Shown: positions 16,126-25,670 of the stretch, piece by piece
Layout of the letters: the number at the start of each line of letters is the position of its first letter
Numbering within the stretch: position 1 is the stretch's first letter
Source: Kangiellaceae bacterium
Lineage (GTDB): Bacteria > Pseudomonadota > Gammaproteobacteria > Enterobacterales > Kangiellaceae
Reading direction: 5' to 3'
DNA: 64,000 nt
Assembly (NCBI GenBank): GCA_013373015.1
Contig: JABXIQ010000023.1
Span: forward strand, 22,659 to 86,658
Notes under the pieces: generated by a model
What the model saw: only the letters and a program-made list of their open reading frames with translations
The model's database searches: none
What the model was told of the DNA's origin: nothing
Position numbers and translations under genes: made by a program

Positions 16126-16767
16126 ATTTTCTATATCGCTGACATGAATTTCTAAGTGCTGACAGCTAGCGGCAATACTGCTTTGGATATCGGTTTCAAA
16201 ACTATCCCCAATATGCAGTAGTTGTTGCGGCTCTATTTGCTCTAATTGACACACTTTATTTAGCATTTCTGGAGAGGGCTTAGCACGACCATCTATACCT
16301 GCAATAAAATGTTTCTTGAAATAATGACGAATATTCAATTGATATAAATTTGAATTACCATTACTTACTGCGTAAAGAGTATATTTTTTTTGTAATTTTC
16401 CTAGCAGATCAATACTGATGTTTGGAATGTCAATGTGATTACGCCAATGATAGAACACTGCAAATGCAGGGTTTACTAATGCTAAGTCTCCAGCGGTTTC
16501 TTGTAACATATGTTCAATAACATGCTTGCGCAAGACCGTCATGTTTTCTAAATGTTCTTGCTCAGTGGCAATTAATTGATCTGATAGCCGCTGCATAGAT
16601 TGCACTGTAAAGTGGTGCTTTATTGGCTCATGTTTATCACACAAAAAATCATATAACTTCTGATTGCAACGCTCAATGACTCCTGAGTTATCCCACAAGG
16701 TATCATCCAGATCAAAACTAATGACCTTTATTTGCTGCCAGTTAATATGATTAATATTCGAAGTCAT
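16108..16767 (-). CDS. yigB: HAD-family phosphatase, YigB-like
   Basis: Haloacid-dehalogenase-fold phosphatase, 219 residues. Motif I SFDLDDTLWDN gives the nucleophile and acid Asp, the Lys motif is in RAKPSPEM, and the acidic motif is HIGDSFETDI. In E. coli the YigB position in the dapF-xerC operon encodes a phosphatase acting on FMN and the riboflavin intermediate ARPP. Gene order here (dapF-DUF484-xerC-this gene) matches, which supports the symbol. It starts 5 bp after the xerC stop; its 3' end overlaps the convergent dehydrogenase gene by 18 bp. Confidence 0.85.
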   Translation of the reverse strand: MTSNINHINWQQIKVISFDLDDTLWDNSGVIERCNQKLYDFLCDKHEPIKHHFTVQSMQRLSDQLIATEQEHLENMTVLRKHVIEHMLQETAGDLALVNPAFAVFYHWRNHIDIPNISIDLLGKLQKKYTLYAVSNGNSNLYQLNIRHYFKKHFIAGIDGRAKPSPEMLNKVCQLEQIEPQQLLHIGDSFETDIQSSIAASCQHLEIHVSDIENLINVI

Positions 16768-16772
16768 CTATT

Positions 16773-17681
16773 TTATTTTTTCTTTTTTGCACGAGGATGA
16801 GCAGCATCATAAGTTTTGGCTAAATGCTGAAAATCTAAGTGGGTATAAATTTGTGTAGTTGAAATACTTGCATGACCTAACAACTCCTGTACCGCCCGTA
16901 AATCACTGGAAGATTCTAGTACATGGGTTGCGCAAGAGTGGCGTAGTTTATGTGGATGTAATCGGTCATTTAGTCCTAACCTTTTCCCCCACTCTGTTAA
17001 ACGTAATTGAATTGCACGATTGGTTAAGCGCTTACCTGTTTTGCCAATGAACAAAGCTTTTTCATTATCATCTTTAAGCAAGAGGGCTCTTTCTTTTAAC
17101 CATTTACGCAAAATACTTTCAGCTGATTGACCAAAAGGCACTTCGCGCACCTTATTACCCTTACCAAGCACTCGCAACGTCGTATCAGAAAAACTCACAC
17201 TATCTAAATCCATGGATGATAATTCTGATAAGCGAATGCCTGATGAATAAAATAATTCCATAATTGCTTTATCTCTTATCGATAAAGCATCTTCTTCTGG
17301 CACTTTATCGAGAAAGTGATTGAGGCTATCAACATCAATATTTTTTGGTAGCCGCTTAGCCTTTTTTGGACCGCGAATACCTTTCGCTGGATTTACTTTT
17401 ATGATTTTTTGACTAACTAAATAGTCAAGAAAACGTCTGCTCGCTGATAACCGCAAACCTATGGTTGCTGGCGAGGCTCCTTGTCTATGACTTTTTGCAG
17501 TCATCATACGAATATCTTGCGAAGTGAGTTGCGACCAATGACTATAATTTTGCTCAAGGCAATACTCCAGCAACTTCAATAATTGACGTTGATAATTATC
17601 TACGGTGTGCTTTGAGTATTGCTTCTGGTGTTGCAATAGATCAAGATATTGTTGAATAGTTTGGCGCAACGAGTCGCTCAT
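16773..17681 (-). CDS. xerC: Tyrosine recombinase XerC
   Basis: Site-specific recombinase that with XerD resolves chromosome dimers at dif, 302 residues. The N-terminal SAM-like core-binding domain covers about residues 5-100. The catalytic domain carries the Arg in GIRLSELSS, His-x-x-Arg in HKLRHSCATH, His in GHASISTTQ and the nucleophile Tyr in QIYTHLD. The Lys-rich end (RAKKKK) is short. Its stop abuts the start of the downstream HAD gene and its start overlaps the DUF484 stop by 1 nt, so it is part of the dapF operon. Confidence 0.97.
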   Translation of the reverse strand: MSDSLRQTIQQYLDLLQHQKQYSKHTVDNYQRQLLKLLEYCLEQNYSHWSQLTSQDIRMMTAKSHRQGASPATIGLRLSASRRFLDYLVSQKIIKVNPAKGIRGPKKAKRLPKNIDVDSLNHFLDKVPEEDALSIRDKAIMELFYSSGIRLSELSSMDLDSVSFSDTTLRVLGKGNKVREVPFGQSAESILRKWLKERALLLKDDNEKALFIGKTGKRLTNRAIQLRLTEWGKRLGLNDRLHPHKLRHSCATHVLESSSDLRAVQELLGHASISTTQIYTHLDFQHLAKTYDAAHPRAKKKK

Positions 17682-18373
17682 TAGTCTTGATAAGAAGCTA
17701 GGCGAGCTTCTGTAACATCTCCAATTAAGCTTAAAAACAAAGTACCCATATCAGCAGTAAACAGATCCACCTGCTTGCTTCCAAGCACTATCACTCCATT
17801 TTCAGCACCTTCACCTAAGGGAATCATAGCGTAGGATTGCAATTCATTATCGCCACCGAATAATTGAGCAATGCTTTCGGTGACACGTCCACACACAGGA
17901 TCATGGTTGATAAAACGTTGATCGGTTAGTTGACGAATAGTATCTAAATCCGTGTAATTCACATGACTTAGCGTTCCATTGTCATCACACAACCATAACT
18001 GACAATTGTCTACGGCAAAATGATAGGTCAACTTTGCTAATAAAGTATCAACCATCTGTTGTTGCGATTGAGCTCCTATTAAACTGACACACAAATCCGT
18101 ACACTTATTCAAAAGCTCACTATTATTGCCAGCATTCGCCACCAACAAGTTGAGCTTCTTTTGCATCTCATCCGAGCGTTGGCGTAGTTTTAATATTTGA
18201 CGCTCAACCAAAGATACTGAACCATAGACTTCATGAGTCAATTTCATCTCATCCAACAATTCTGGATGACGATTAAAAAAATCTGGGTGTTGTTTTAAGT
18301 ATTGAGCAATCTTTTGCTCAACCGATTGATTATTTTGCACAGTATTTGTGCCACTTGCCCCACTCATTACCAC
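17681..18373 (-). CDS. DUF484 family protein
   Basis: Conserved operon protein of 230 residues, called YigA in some genomes. An N-terminal QYLKQHPDFFNRHPELL segment typical of DUF484 and a short coiled coil (about 50-75) precede a GAF-like domain (about 90-225). Function is unknown; its constant place between dapF and xerC suggests a cell-envelope or chromosome link. The start is probably GTG 18373, preceded by GGAG at 5-nt spacing and overlapping the dapF stop; ATG 18367 is the alternative. Confidence 0.88.
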   Translation of the reverse strand: MVMSGASGTNTVQNNQSVEQKIAQYLKQHPDFFNRHPELLDEMKLTHEVYGSVSLVERQILKLRQRSDEMQKKLNLLVANAGNNSELLNKCTDLCVSLIGAQSQQQMVDTLLAKLTYHFAVDNCQLWLCDDNGTLSHVNYTDLDTIRQLTDQRFINHDPVCGRVTESIAQLFGGDNELQSYAMIPLGEGAENGVIVLGSKQVDLFTADMGTLFLSLIGDVTEARLASYQD

Positions 18374-19203
18374 TAAATCTCCACCTGCCCCTCAAAAACC
18401 CATTTAACTGGGCCAGTCATCAAAACATTTGCCTGATCATCTGGCCAGCTGATCCATAAGTTACCACCTGGTAAACTTACTTTGACTTTCTCATCGGTTA
18501 ATTTATGCAACCGACTCACCACCATTGCTGCACAAGCTCCCGTGCCACAGGCTTGTGTTTCCCCTACGCCGCGCTCGAAAACTCTTAATCGAATATGATC
18601 GCGCGCAACGACCTGCATAAAACCTACATTGGCCTGCTCTGGAAAATAATTATGCTTACTTAATGCTGGGCCAATTTTTTCAACTGGCGCACTATCAATA
18701 TCTGTCACCGCTAATACGCAATGCGGATTGCCCATGGAAACCGCACCAACTGAATAACGAATACCATCGACCTCTAAGCCATATTTATCGGCCCGCGAAG
18801 CATAACGAATGGGCACCTGAGCTGGCTCTAATCGTGGCCGCCCCATATCAACACTAATTAAACCGTTGTCTTCTAACGTTGCTTGCATAGTTGCAGTATT
18901 AGTTGAAAGTTTTAGTTCTTTCTTCCAAGTTAAGCCTTTTTGCCGTACATATTTTGCTACCGCGCGAGCACCATTACCACAATGTCCAGCCTCACTGCCA
19001 TCTGCATTAAATATTCGGAAATGAAAATCTGAATCTGGATGTTGTGGCGCTTCGATAATCAATAATTGATCAAAACCGATTCCAGTATTACGATTTGCCA
19101 ATTGGCTAACTTGCGCTTGATTCATATAAATCGGCTGCGATATGGCATCCACTACCATAAAGTCATTGCCTAAGCCGTGCATTTTACTGAAATGTAATAG
19201 CAT
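18373..19203 (-). CDS. dapF: Diaminopimelate epimerase
   Basis: Converts LL- to meso-diaminopimelate for lysine and peptidoglycan, 276 residues, cytoplasmic. The two catalytic cysteines are in GSEAGHCGNGAR and ETQACGTGAC, with the family start HFSKMHGLGNDFMVVD. It follows lptM with no gap and overlaps DUF484 by one base, forming the lptM-dapF-DUF484-xerC-yigB operon seen in many gammaproteobacteria. Confidence 0.97.
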   Translation of the reverse strand: MLLHFSKMHGLGNDFMVVDAISQPIYMNQAQVSQLANRNTGIGFDQLLIIEAPQHPDSDFHFRIFNADGSEAGHCGNGARAVAKYVRQKGLTWKKELKLSTNTATMQATLEDNGLISVDMGRPRLEPAQVPIRYASRADKYGLEVDGIRYSVGAVSMGNPHCVLAVTDIDSAPVEKIGPALSKHNYFPEQANVGFMQVVARDHIRLRVFERGVGETQACGTGACAAMVVSRLHKLTDEKVKVSLPGGNLWISWPDDQANVLMTGPVKWVFEGQVEI

Positions 19204-19413
19204 CTATTGCGGCTCCTGCTCAACTTCACCGTCTTCGATAACAGCTTGTTCCTTTTCAGCTTTCACATCCTGTGATTCATCCATTACAGCCTGCGTCTGT
19301 GGCTCTGATGGCGCTAAATAGAGATCGCCTTTTTGCCCACAAGCAGCTATCAATGAAACAGTAAATAGTATGATCAGCAGCTTCAACTTGGATCGTGTCA
19401 TTATAATAGTCAT
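19204..19413 (-). CDS. lptM: LPS-assembly lipoprotein LptM (YifL)
   Basis: Small lipoprotein of up to 69 residues. Hydrophobic signal followed by lipobox LIAAC and the diagnostic GQKGDLYL start of the mature protein. In E. coli LptM joins the outer-membrane LptDE translocon and aids its oxidative maturation. The acidic tail (about residues 35-69) is longer than in enterics. Start is ATG 19413 or, equally possible, ATG 19401. First gene of the dapF operon; divergent from cyaY. Confidence 0.88.
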   Translation of the reverse strand: MTIIMTRSKLKLLIILFTVSLIAACGQKGDLYLAPSEPQTQAVMDESQDVKAEKEQAVIEDGEVEQEPQ

Positions 19414-19471
19414 GTTAGAAAGTGGCGTTACGGTATCGCCAATGCTTGATAATATGCTCTTATCTTCCTAT

Positions 19472-19493
19472 AGCTTGCCTGCAATGGCAAGCT
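19472..19493. promoter_or_regulatory. 22-bp palindrome between lptM and cyaY
   Basis: AGCTTGCC-TGCAAT-GGCAAGCT, perfect 8-bp arms around a 6-bp centre, in the 148-bp divergent promoter region. It could be a shared operator or a hairpin in the cyaY leader. No known regulator matches by eye. Confidence 0.4.
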
Positions 19494-19561
19494 CTGGCTA
19501 GTTACTCTCGCTATCAGTTATGGCACAATACAGTTATTATCGAATGACTTAATCTGTAAGT

Positions 19562-19918
19562 ATGAATGATTCACAATATAATCAACTGATCGAAGATACT
19601 TTAGCCGCTATTGAAGATGCTGTTGAAGACTTGATCCAAGAAACTGATATGGACCTAGATTATGAGTCTGCTGGCGGTATTTTAACCATCAGCTTAGGGG
19701 CTGGTGGCAAGTTAATCCTTAATCGCCAAGCACCAGTGCAACAACTATGGTTAGCAGCTAAAAGTGGCGGCTATCATTTGGATTGGGTTGAAACTGAAGC
19801 GGGCGGCCAATGGCAAACCGATCGCGACGGCGAATCGCTTAACACTCTTTTCAATCGCGTCTTTAAAGAACAAACAGGTATCGACCCTAATATCCAGTTA
19901 TCGATTACCGCTCAATAA
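19562..19918 (+). CDS. cyaY: Iron-sulfur cluster assembly protein CyaY (frataxin)
   Basis: Bacterial frataxin that binds iron and modulates IscS activity, 118 residues. The N-terminal helix is strongly acidic (EDTLAAIEDAVEDL, ETDMDLD), forming the iron-binding ridge, and the sheet region contains GGILTISL and the Trp-rich LWLAAKSGGYH. Divergent from lptM, as in enterics. An esterase gene follows after 18 nt. Confidence 0.95.
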   Translation: MNDSQYNQLIEDTLAAIEDAVEDLIQETDMDLDYESAGGILTISLGAGGKLILNRQAPVQQLWLAAKSGGYHLDWVETEAGGQWQTDRDGESLNTLFNRVFKEQTGIDPNIQLSITAQ

Positions 19919-19936
19919 TAATTATAAGGTTTTATT

Positions 19937-20620
19937 ATGTCTGAATCACTTTCTAATGAATTATTACCATGCGTTACTGTTGCTGCAGCTGGTGAGCATA
20001 AGGCCAGTGTCATTTGGCTGCATGGCTTAGGAGCAGATGGCCATGATTTTGAGCCAATTGTGCCTGAACTCAAATTATCCAACGAGCTTGGAGTAAAGTT
20101 TATATTCCCTCACGCGCCAGTAATACCAGTGACGATTAATAACGGTTATCCGATGCGTGCGTGGTATGACATTCGTAATGCCGACCTATCACAACGAGAA
20201 GATGAAGAAGGGGTACGCCAGTCTGCGCAGCAAGTTTTAGCACTAATTGAACAGGAAATCGCGCAAGGCATCCCAGCCGAAAAGATTATCCTTGCAGGAT
20301 TTTCACAAGGTGGAGCCATTGCATTGCACCTAAGCACTCGCATCGAGCATAAACTTGCGGGCATTATTGCTTTATCGACGTATTTAACAGTCCCTCAAAA
20401 ACTGTCTGACGAAAAATCTAACGCTAACTTGGAAACCAGCATCTTCATGGCTCATGGTTCACAAGATATGGTAGTTCCTATGCAAAGAGGTCAATTCAGC
20501 GCTAAAACATTACAAGAGAATGGCTTTTCAGTGAACTGGAGTGACTATCCTATGGCTCATGCAGTGTGCTTAGAAGAGATCCAAGCGATTGGTCACTATA
20601 TTGCTAACGCCCTTAGCTAA
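19937..20620 (+). CDS. Carboxylesterase/acyl-protein thioesterase-like hydrolase
   Basis: Alpha/beta hydrolase of 227 residues in the phospholipase/carboxylesterase family. WLHGLGADGHDF is the family N-terminal motif, the nucleophile Ser is in AGFSQGGA (about 118), Asp in HGSQDMVVP and His in MAHAVCLEE. Bacterial members hydrolyse short-chain esters; physiological substrate unknown. It has no signal peptide, so it is cytoplasmic. It is 18 nt after cyaY, probably in one transcript. Confidence 0.9.
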   Translation: MSESLSNELLPCVTVAAAGEHKASVIWLHGLGADGHDFEPIVPELKLSNELGVKFIFPHAPVIPVTINNGYPMRAWYDIRNADLSQREDEEGVRQSAQQVLALIEQEIAQGIPAEKIILAGFSQGGAIALHLSTRIEHKLAGIIALSTYLTVPQKLSDEKSNANLETSIFMAHGSQDMVVPMQRGQFSAKTLQENGFSVNWSDYPMAHAVCLEEIQAIGHYIANALS

Positions 20621-20703
20621 GCCAAACAAGTCCTTAGCTAACTGTTTAGCGCAAGTCTTTGATTGTCATAGACATTTAAGCCGTTTTGCGCCACCATTAG
20701 GCT

Positions 20704-21756
20704 ATGAAAAGGTCAACAAAACCAAATAATAGCTCTACATCTAACTCTCCAAGCTCACCTAGCTTGGGGAGTATGCCTGATTTTTGTCAGCCATCGACCC
20801 TCTACTTAACTATTATTGCTAGTGTTTTATTAGCTTTTTTGCTCAGTTTTGTGGCTCCCAACTGGCAACTAGAGTTTTGGTATAATCTTAGTTTATATGC
20901 TTTGTTTATCCTTTGGACTTCGTTAACCAGCCTTGGCCTCCTATGTTTAATAAAAAAACAATACCAGCGGCTTTCCTTAAAGCGTTTTTCTTGGGTCGCC
21001 ATCAGCATTATTCTATTGGTGACTTTGGCCTATAGCTTGTTGGTTACCACCTATTTATCCGAACAAATATCTTTCTGGTTTTTGCTGCGCAATTTATTAT
21101 TAGCAGCCTTAGTTAGTGGTATATTTTTTCGTTATTACTTTTTACGTCAAGATAGCCTGATGCGAGTACGCTCAGAAGCTGAGGCGCGTGTTCAAGCATT
21201 GCAATCACGGATCAGGCCTCATTTCTTGTTTAACAGCCTCAATACATTGGCCAACTTAGCGACTACCGATCCCGAGAAAACAGAGCATTTGATTTTAGAT
21301 ATCGCCGATATTTTTCGCGCCAGTATGCAACGCTCAGATATTTTAATACCCTTTCATGAAGAACAGAGCTTATGTCAGCAATATTTAGGCTTGGAAAAAC
21401 AAAGGCTTGGTGACAAGTTACAGTTTCAATGGCTGACAGAAACCATTGACCGCAATCTGTTAGTACCGCCATTACTGTTACAACCGATTATCGAAAATGC
21501 TGTGTACCATGGCGTTCAGGCACGCCCTGATGGTGGTTTGATATCTATTAAGGGCGTCAGCTATCAAAAGCATATTCAGCTTGAGATTACCAATCCTCTG
21601 CCGCCTGTAAGTGCTGAATTACACAAGGGAAATTCATTAGCGCTGAAAAATATTCGCCAACGCTTAGAAGTCTTATACACTAATAAAGCAAGCCTAAATT
21701 ATCATCAAGCTGACGGTAAGTTTTATTGTATGATAAAAATTCCCAAGCAGCTGTAG
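20704..21756 (+). CDS. algZ: Sensor histidine kinase, LytS/AlgZ (FimS) type
   Basis: Membrane histidine kinase, up to 350 residues. Four hydrophobic segments span about residues 33-145. The His_kinase domain starts at about 165 with RIRPHFLFNSLNTLANL carrying the phosphoryl-accepting His, and an HATPase region includes PPLLLQPIIENAVYHG. The start could be ATG 20704 or the internal ATG at residue 24. Gene order algZ-algR-hemC-hemD matches pseudomonads, supporting the symbol, though alginate is not implied. Confidence 0.88.
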   Translation: MKRSTKPNNSSTSNSPSSPSLGSMPDFCQPSTLYLTIIASVLLAFLLSFVAPNWQLEFWYNLSLYALFILWTSLTSLGLLCLIKKQYQRLSLKRFSWVAISIILLVTLAYSLLVTTYLSEQISFWFLLRNLLLAALVSGIFFRYYFLRQDSLMRVRSEAEARVQALQSRIRPHFLFNSLNTLANLATTDPEKTEHLILDIADIFRASMQRSDILIPFHEEQSLCQQYLGLEKQRLGDKLQFQWLTETIDRNLLVPPLLLQPIIENAVYHGVQARPDGGLISIKGVSYQKHIQLEITNPLPPVSAELHKGNSLALKNIRQRLEVLYTNKASLNYHQADGKFYCMIKIPKQL

Positions 21757-21796
21757 CGCTACTGGAAATGATAAAAGGTTACTAATTGAGTAAAAC

Positions 21797-22498
21797 ATGA
21801 ATTTACGAGTGATCATAGTTGATGATGAACAACCAGCCAGAGACAGACTGGCACGTTTATTATCAGTCTATCCCACCATCGAAATCATAGCCAAAGCTAG
21901 CGATGGTCAACAAGCGCTTGAAATGATCAAGCAGCAGCAACCTGACCTTATCTTTCTTGATATCTCAATGCCAGTGATGAATGGTATGCAACTTGCCGCT
22001 ATTTTGAGCGAAACGTTTCCTCAATTACAGATAATTTTCACCACCGCTTATGATGAATATGCTTTACAGGCTTTTGAAGTCAATGCTCAAGATTATTTGC
22101 TCAAACCTATTCGCCCAGAAAGACTTACACAAGCATTAAAAAAACTAGCACCTGCCAAGCGACAACCTGAATATCTAACCATCAAAGACCGCGACGTCAC
22201 AAAACGCATTTTAGTCAGCGATATTATTTGCCTGCACGCCGATCAAAAATATACGGAAATTCATTTAGCATCTGAGACTTATCTCTGTGTGGATAGTCTA
22301 AAAGAGCTAGAGCAGCGCTTTGCCGATACTTTTATGCGCCTGCACCGCTCTACTTTGGTCAATCGCAATTATTTAATGGGAATTGAGCAGCAACACAATG
22401 GCAGCTTGGTTGCGCTGATCAAAAACTGCTCACTCAAACCTGAGATTAGCCGCCGCCATCAACCCGAAATCCGTCAATTCTTGCAAAACGGCAACTAA
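21797..22498 (+). CDS. algR: LytTR response regulator, AlgR type
   Basis: 233 residues. The N-terminal receiver has the acidic pair in VDDEQPARDRL, the phospho-accepting Asp in LIFLDISMPVMNG and Lys in LLKPIRPERL. The C-terminal LytTR DNA-binding domain (about 135-230) includes FMRLHRSTLVNR. Partner of the kinase ending 40 nt upstream. In Pseudomonas AlgR controls twitching motility and virulence; targets here are unknown. None of the window's phased repeats matches a known AlgR site by eye. Confidence 0.92.
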   Translation: MNLRVIIVDDEQPARDRLARLLSVYPTIEIIAKASDGQQALEMIKQQQPDLIFLDISMPVMNGMQLAAILSETFPQLQIIFTTAYDEYALQAFEVNAQDYLLKPIRPERLTQALKKLAPAKRQPEYLTIKDRDVTKRILVSDIICLHADQKYTEIHLASETYLCVDSLKELEQRFADTFMRLHRSTLVNRNYLMGIEQQHNGSLVALIKNCSLKPEISRRHQPEIRQFLQNGN

Positions 22499-22542
22499 CT
22501 CTCGCAACCTTTATAAGCCTCTATTAAACGATCCTAACCCTT

Positions 22543-22571
22543 AATTGTGTGGTAAAATCCTGCGCTATAAT
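22543..22571 (+). promoter_or_regulatory. Predicted promoter of the hem operon
   Basis: TAATTG-like -35 near 22543, 18-bp spacer and TATAAT (22566-22571) with an upstream GC, about 60 bp before hemC. The -10 is consensus; the -35 is weak. Confidence 0.45.
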
Positions 22572-22631
22572 ACTTTGATTTGGTCATAATAAAGCTGACC
22601 AAATAATAATCATTACTGGATTTAAGCTTTT

Positions 22632-23567
22632 ATGAGCATCACAACTTTGCGCATTGCAACTCGCCAAAGCCCGCTTGCATTATGGCAAGCTGAATACGTA
22701 CAAGACAGATTGCAACAATTGCACCCTGAGTTAACGGTGGAACTGGTACCAATGACCACCCAAGGCGATAAAATTTTGGGCACTCCACTCACAAAAATTG
22801 GCGGAAAAGGTTTGTTTGTCAAAGAGTTAGAGCAAGCTATGCTGGATGGGCGTGCCGATATCGCAGTACATTCAATGAAAGATGTGCCCTATCAGTTTCC
22901 AGCAGGATTAGAGCTGAAAATTATTTGTGAGCGCGAAGATCCGAGTGATGCTTTTGTGTCCAATAAATACCATTGTTTAGACGATCTTCCTTGTGGCGCT
23001 GTAGTCGGAACTTCAAGCCTACGCCGCAAAGTACAATTATTGAAAGCACGCCCTGATCTGGTGATCAAAGACTTGCGCGGCAATGTTGGTACCCGCTTAT
23101 CGAAACTAGACAATGGAGATTATGACGCGATTATTTTAGCTTCTGCAGGCCTTATTCGCCTAGATCTTGAGTCTCGCATTGCCAGTCGTTTTGACAGTGA
23201 ATTAATGCTACCCGCTCCTGGCCAAGGCGCAGTGGGTATCGAAGCTCGCACCAATGATCCTGAGCTAGATGCTTTATTAGCACCGTTACAAGATGAAGCC
23301 ACTGCTCAACGCGTATTAGCAGAGCGTACTATTACCGAAACCCTACAAGCCAGTTGTCAAGTGCCAGTCGCGGCCTTTGCCACTCTTGAGCAAGATGAAG
23401 AACAAACGACTTTACACCTCAAAGCCCTCGTTGGCTCAGAAGATGGTCAATTGATAGAAGCCCAAGCTCATGGTTTAGCCGAAGAGGCTTTAAGTATTGG
23501 ACATCAGGTAGCGCAGCAATTGGTTGAACAAGGCGCTATGCAATTGATTGAGCAGTTGGCCGAATAA
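22632..23567 (+). CDS. hemC: Hydroxymethylbilane synthase (porphobilinogen deaminase)
   Basis: Polymerises four porphobilinogens to hydroxymethylbilane in haem synthesis, 311 residues. Family motifs: [60 protein letters not shown], and the Cys in [10 protein letters not shown] that binds the dipyrromethane cofactor. First gene of hemC-hemD-hemX-hemY, with a predicted promoter just upstream. Confidence 0.97.
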   Translation: MSITTLRIATRQSPLALWQAEYVQDRLQQLHPELTVELVPMTTQGDKILGTPLTKIGGKGLFVKELEQAMLDGRADIAVHSMKDVPYQFPAGLELKIICEREDPSDAFVSNKYHCLDDLPCGAVVGTSSLRRKVQLLKARPDLVIKDLRGNVGTRLSKLDNGDYDAIILASAGLIRLDLESRIASRFDSELMLPAPGQGAVGIEARTNDPELDALLAPLQDEATAQRVLAERTITETLQASCQVPVAAFATLEQDEEQTTLHLKALVGSEDGQLIEAQAHGLAEEALSIGHQVAQQLVEQGAMQLIEQLAE

Positions 23568-23576
23568 GTCAGATCT

Positions 23577-24323
23577 ATGAATCAACATCACGTCATTGTT
23601 ACTCGTCCTTTGCCCTATGCACAGGCGTTGTGCCAATTGCTTGATGAGCATGAGTTTCATAGCTTGTGCCACCCTTTGATTGAGTTTGTGAATAACTCAG
23701 ATCTTTCACCAGAGAAAATATTTCACCAATTAGCTGCCAGCGACACATGGATATTTATCAGTCAACAAGCGGTCAATTACTGCCTGCAATCCTTTGATAA
23801 TCAACAGTTAGCGCAACTCAAACCCAAAACTATCATTGCCGTCGGTGCCGCCACTCAGCTCAGCTTAACCAAATTTGGCTTTATCAGTCTCATACCGCAA
23901 CAATCAAACAGCGAAGGCGTTTTGCAACTAATTAACCACTGCAATATCACGCAAAACAGCACCATCACACTCGTTCGCGGCAATCAAGGACGCGAATTAC
24001 TTGAGCAACAACTTGCCCAACAATTCCAGCTTAGCCCTTTAGAAGTCTATTTTCGACAGACCGTTACAACCAATTGGCAACACTTAGCCAACATTTCTGG
24101 TCAAAAAGCTATCATTGCCAGCAGTGGGCAAATTCTTGAAATCAGCCATCATTTGCTAAATTGTGCAAAATTACCGCACAATAACTTTGCCATTATCAGC
24201 GCAAGCGCCAGAATAACCGATATCGCGCATAACATGGGCTTTAATAATTGTTATACTGCTTTAAGCGCAAACAATCATGATTTGCTTGCAGCATGCCATC
24301 AATGGCGACAAGCGAATAGCTAA
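23577..24323 (+). CDS. hemD: Uroporphyrinogen-III synthase
   Basis: Cyclises hydroxymethylbilane with inversion of ring D, 248 residues. The family is poorly conserved; the start VIVTRPLPYAQALCQLL, the ITLVRGNQGRELLEQQL segment and its place 9 nt after hemC identify it. The two-lobe organisation is consistent with the length. Confidence 0.93.
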   Translation: MNQHHVIVTRPLPYAQALCQLLDEHEFHSLCHPLIEFVNNSDLSPEKIFHQLAASDTWIFISQQAVNYCLQSFDNQQLAQLKPKTIIAVGAATQLSLTKFGFISLIPQQSNSEGVLQLINHCNITQNSTITLVRGNQGRELLEQQLAQQFQLSPLEVYFRQTVTTNWQHLANISGQKAIIASSGQILEISHHLLNCAKLPHNNFAIISASARITDIAHNMGFNNCYTALSANNHDLLAACHQWRQANS

Positions 24324-24368
24324 ACAAAAACATTTTTATAAGTAATAACCGTCATATAGGTAATCACA

Positions 24369-25670
24369 ATGGGTCAACATGATAAGGATCTACACGATAA
24401 TAATGAACTCAATAAGGAGACTCATGATCTTGTAGAAAATATTGATTTAGAGACTAATGATACAGAAAACAACGATTCAGCAGCAAGCATAGGCCAGCGA
24501 TCTAAACCAATCAAGAAAAAAGGAAGCGCCTTGAAGTGGCTAATAAGTCTAATTTTACTTGGTGCGATAGCTTATGCAGCCTATTATGGCTGGCAACAAT
24601 GGCAAACCTATAATGCTGCCACGGAAAAAGCCGATCTAGTCAGCAGCCTAAATCAGCAACTCAAAGCCCAAGATTCACGAATTAAACAATTGGTTCGTGA
24701 AAAAGAACAACAATCTGAACAGATTGACGATTTACGAGCCGAAATCAATCGACAAGTTGCGTCTATGCAAGAACAGCTTCGGAATACACAGCGTAAACTA
24801 CAAGCCTATTCAGACAACTCTGCCAATCAACAAAATGAATGGATGTTAGCAGAAGCAGAGTATCTTATTCGACAGGCAGCTCAGAAGCTTCATTTTAGTG
24901 AAGATGCTCGGTCTATTGTCGCTCTATTGCAAGCAGCCGATCTGCAATTGCAAGCTACCAACGATTCGAGTCTAACGCACTTACGCCAAGCCATCAGCAA
25001 CGATATAAACAGTGTGCGCTCCAGTGGCAATCTCGATATCGAAGGCGTTTCTGTTCATTTAGAGACTCTTAAACAATCTGTTAGCCAATTGGAATTGGCA
25101 AGTGTCAACTTAAAAAGTGTTGAAGCTGATAAGAATGATGAGCAAACTGAGTTAGAACTTTCTCGCTGGCAACATTTTAAGCAATCAGTGTCTGATGCCT
25201 TAGGCAAGTATTACACTGTGCACGAATACAATGAGTCAGTAAAACCCTTTATTAGCCCACAGCAAGATGGCTTGTTACGTCAAAATATTTTATTAAACCT
25301 ACAAACTGCTCAGTTAGCTGCCATGCAACATAATCAGGCGAGTTATCAAGCAGCTTTGCAAGAAACCACTTTATGGTTAAACGAATACTTCAAACAACAA
25401 TCTCCTAATACTCAAGCGTTTCAAGCTCAACTTGAAGAGTTGTTAGCGCAAAGTGTGCAGCTTGATTTGCCAACACAGCTTTCTTCTCAGTCAGTAATTA
25501 GCCAAATCTCCGAGCGCAAAGTACAGCAATGGTTAGAGCAAGAACCAGAAAGCAGGCAACAGCAATCGCCAGAAGAGAACATAGACAACAATGCTGATAA
25601 TTCTGAGCCAGCCCTCGAGCAGGAGAGCTTAGAGATTGATGAGCAAACAGAAGAGGATAACTTACTATGA
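24369..25670 (+). CDS. hemX: HemX family membrane protein
   Basis: 433 residues. An acidic N-terminal cytoplasmic part, one membrane helix at about 57-76, then a long coiled coil (about 90-150, rich in Gln and charged residues) and an alpha-helical periplasmic domain. It resembles proteins annotated as HemX or 'uroporphyrinogen-III C-methyltransferase', but contains no methyltransferase domain, so an enzymatic role is unlikely. Its stop overlaps the hemY start (ATGA at 25667). Confidence 0.9.
   Translation: MGQHDKDLHDNNELNKETHDLVENIDLETNDTENNDSAASIGQRSKPIKKKGSALKWLISLILLGAIAYAAYYGWQQWQTYNAATEKADLVSSLNQQLKAQDSRIKQLVREKEQQSEQIDDLRAEINRQVASMQEQLRNTQRKLQAYSDNSANQQNEWMLAEAEYLIRQAAQKLHFSEDARSIVALLQAADLQLQATNDSSLTHLRQAISNDINSVRSSGNLDIEGVSVHLETLKQSVSQLELASVNLKSVEADKNDEQTELELSRWQHFKQSVSDALGKYYTVHEYNESVKPFISPQQDGLLRQNILLNLQTAQLAAMQHNQASYQAALQETTLWLNEYFKQQSPNTQAFQAQLEELLAQSVQLDLPTQLSSQSVISQISERKVQQWLEQEPESRQQQSPEENIDNNADNSEPALEQESLEIDEQTEEDNLL

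Noticed and set aside
24369..25670. HemX as an active uroporphyrinogen-III methyltransferase
   Set aside because: The protein is one helix plus coiled coil; no SAM-binding methyltransferase motifs are visible.
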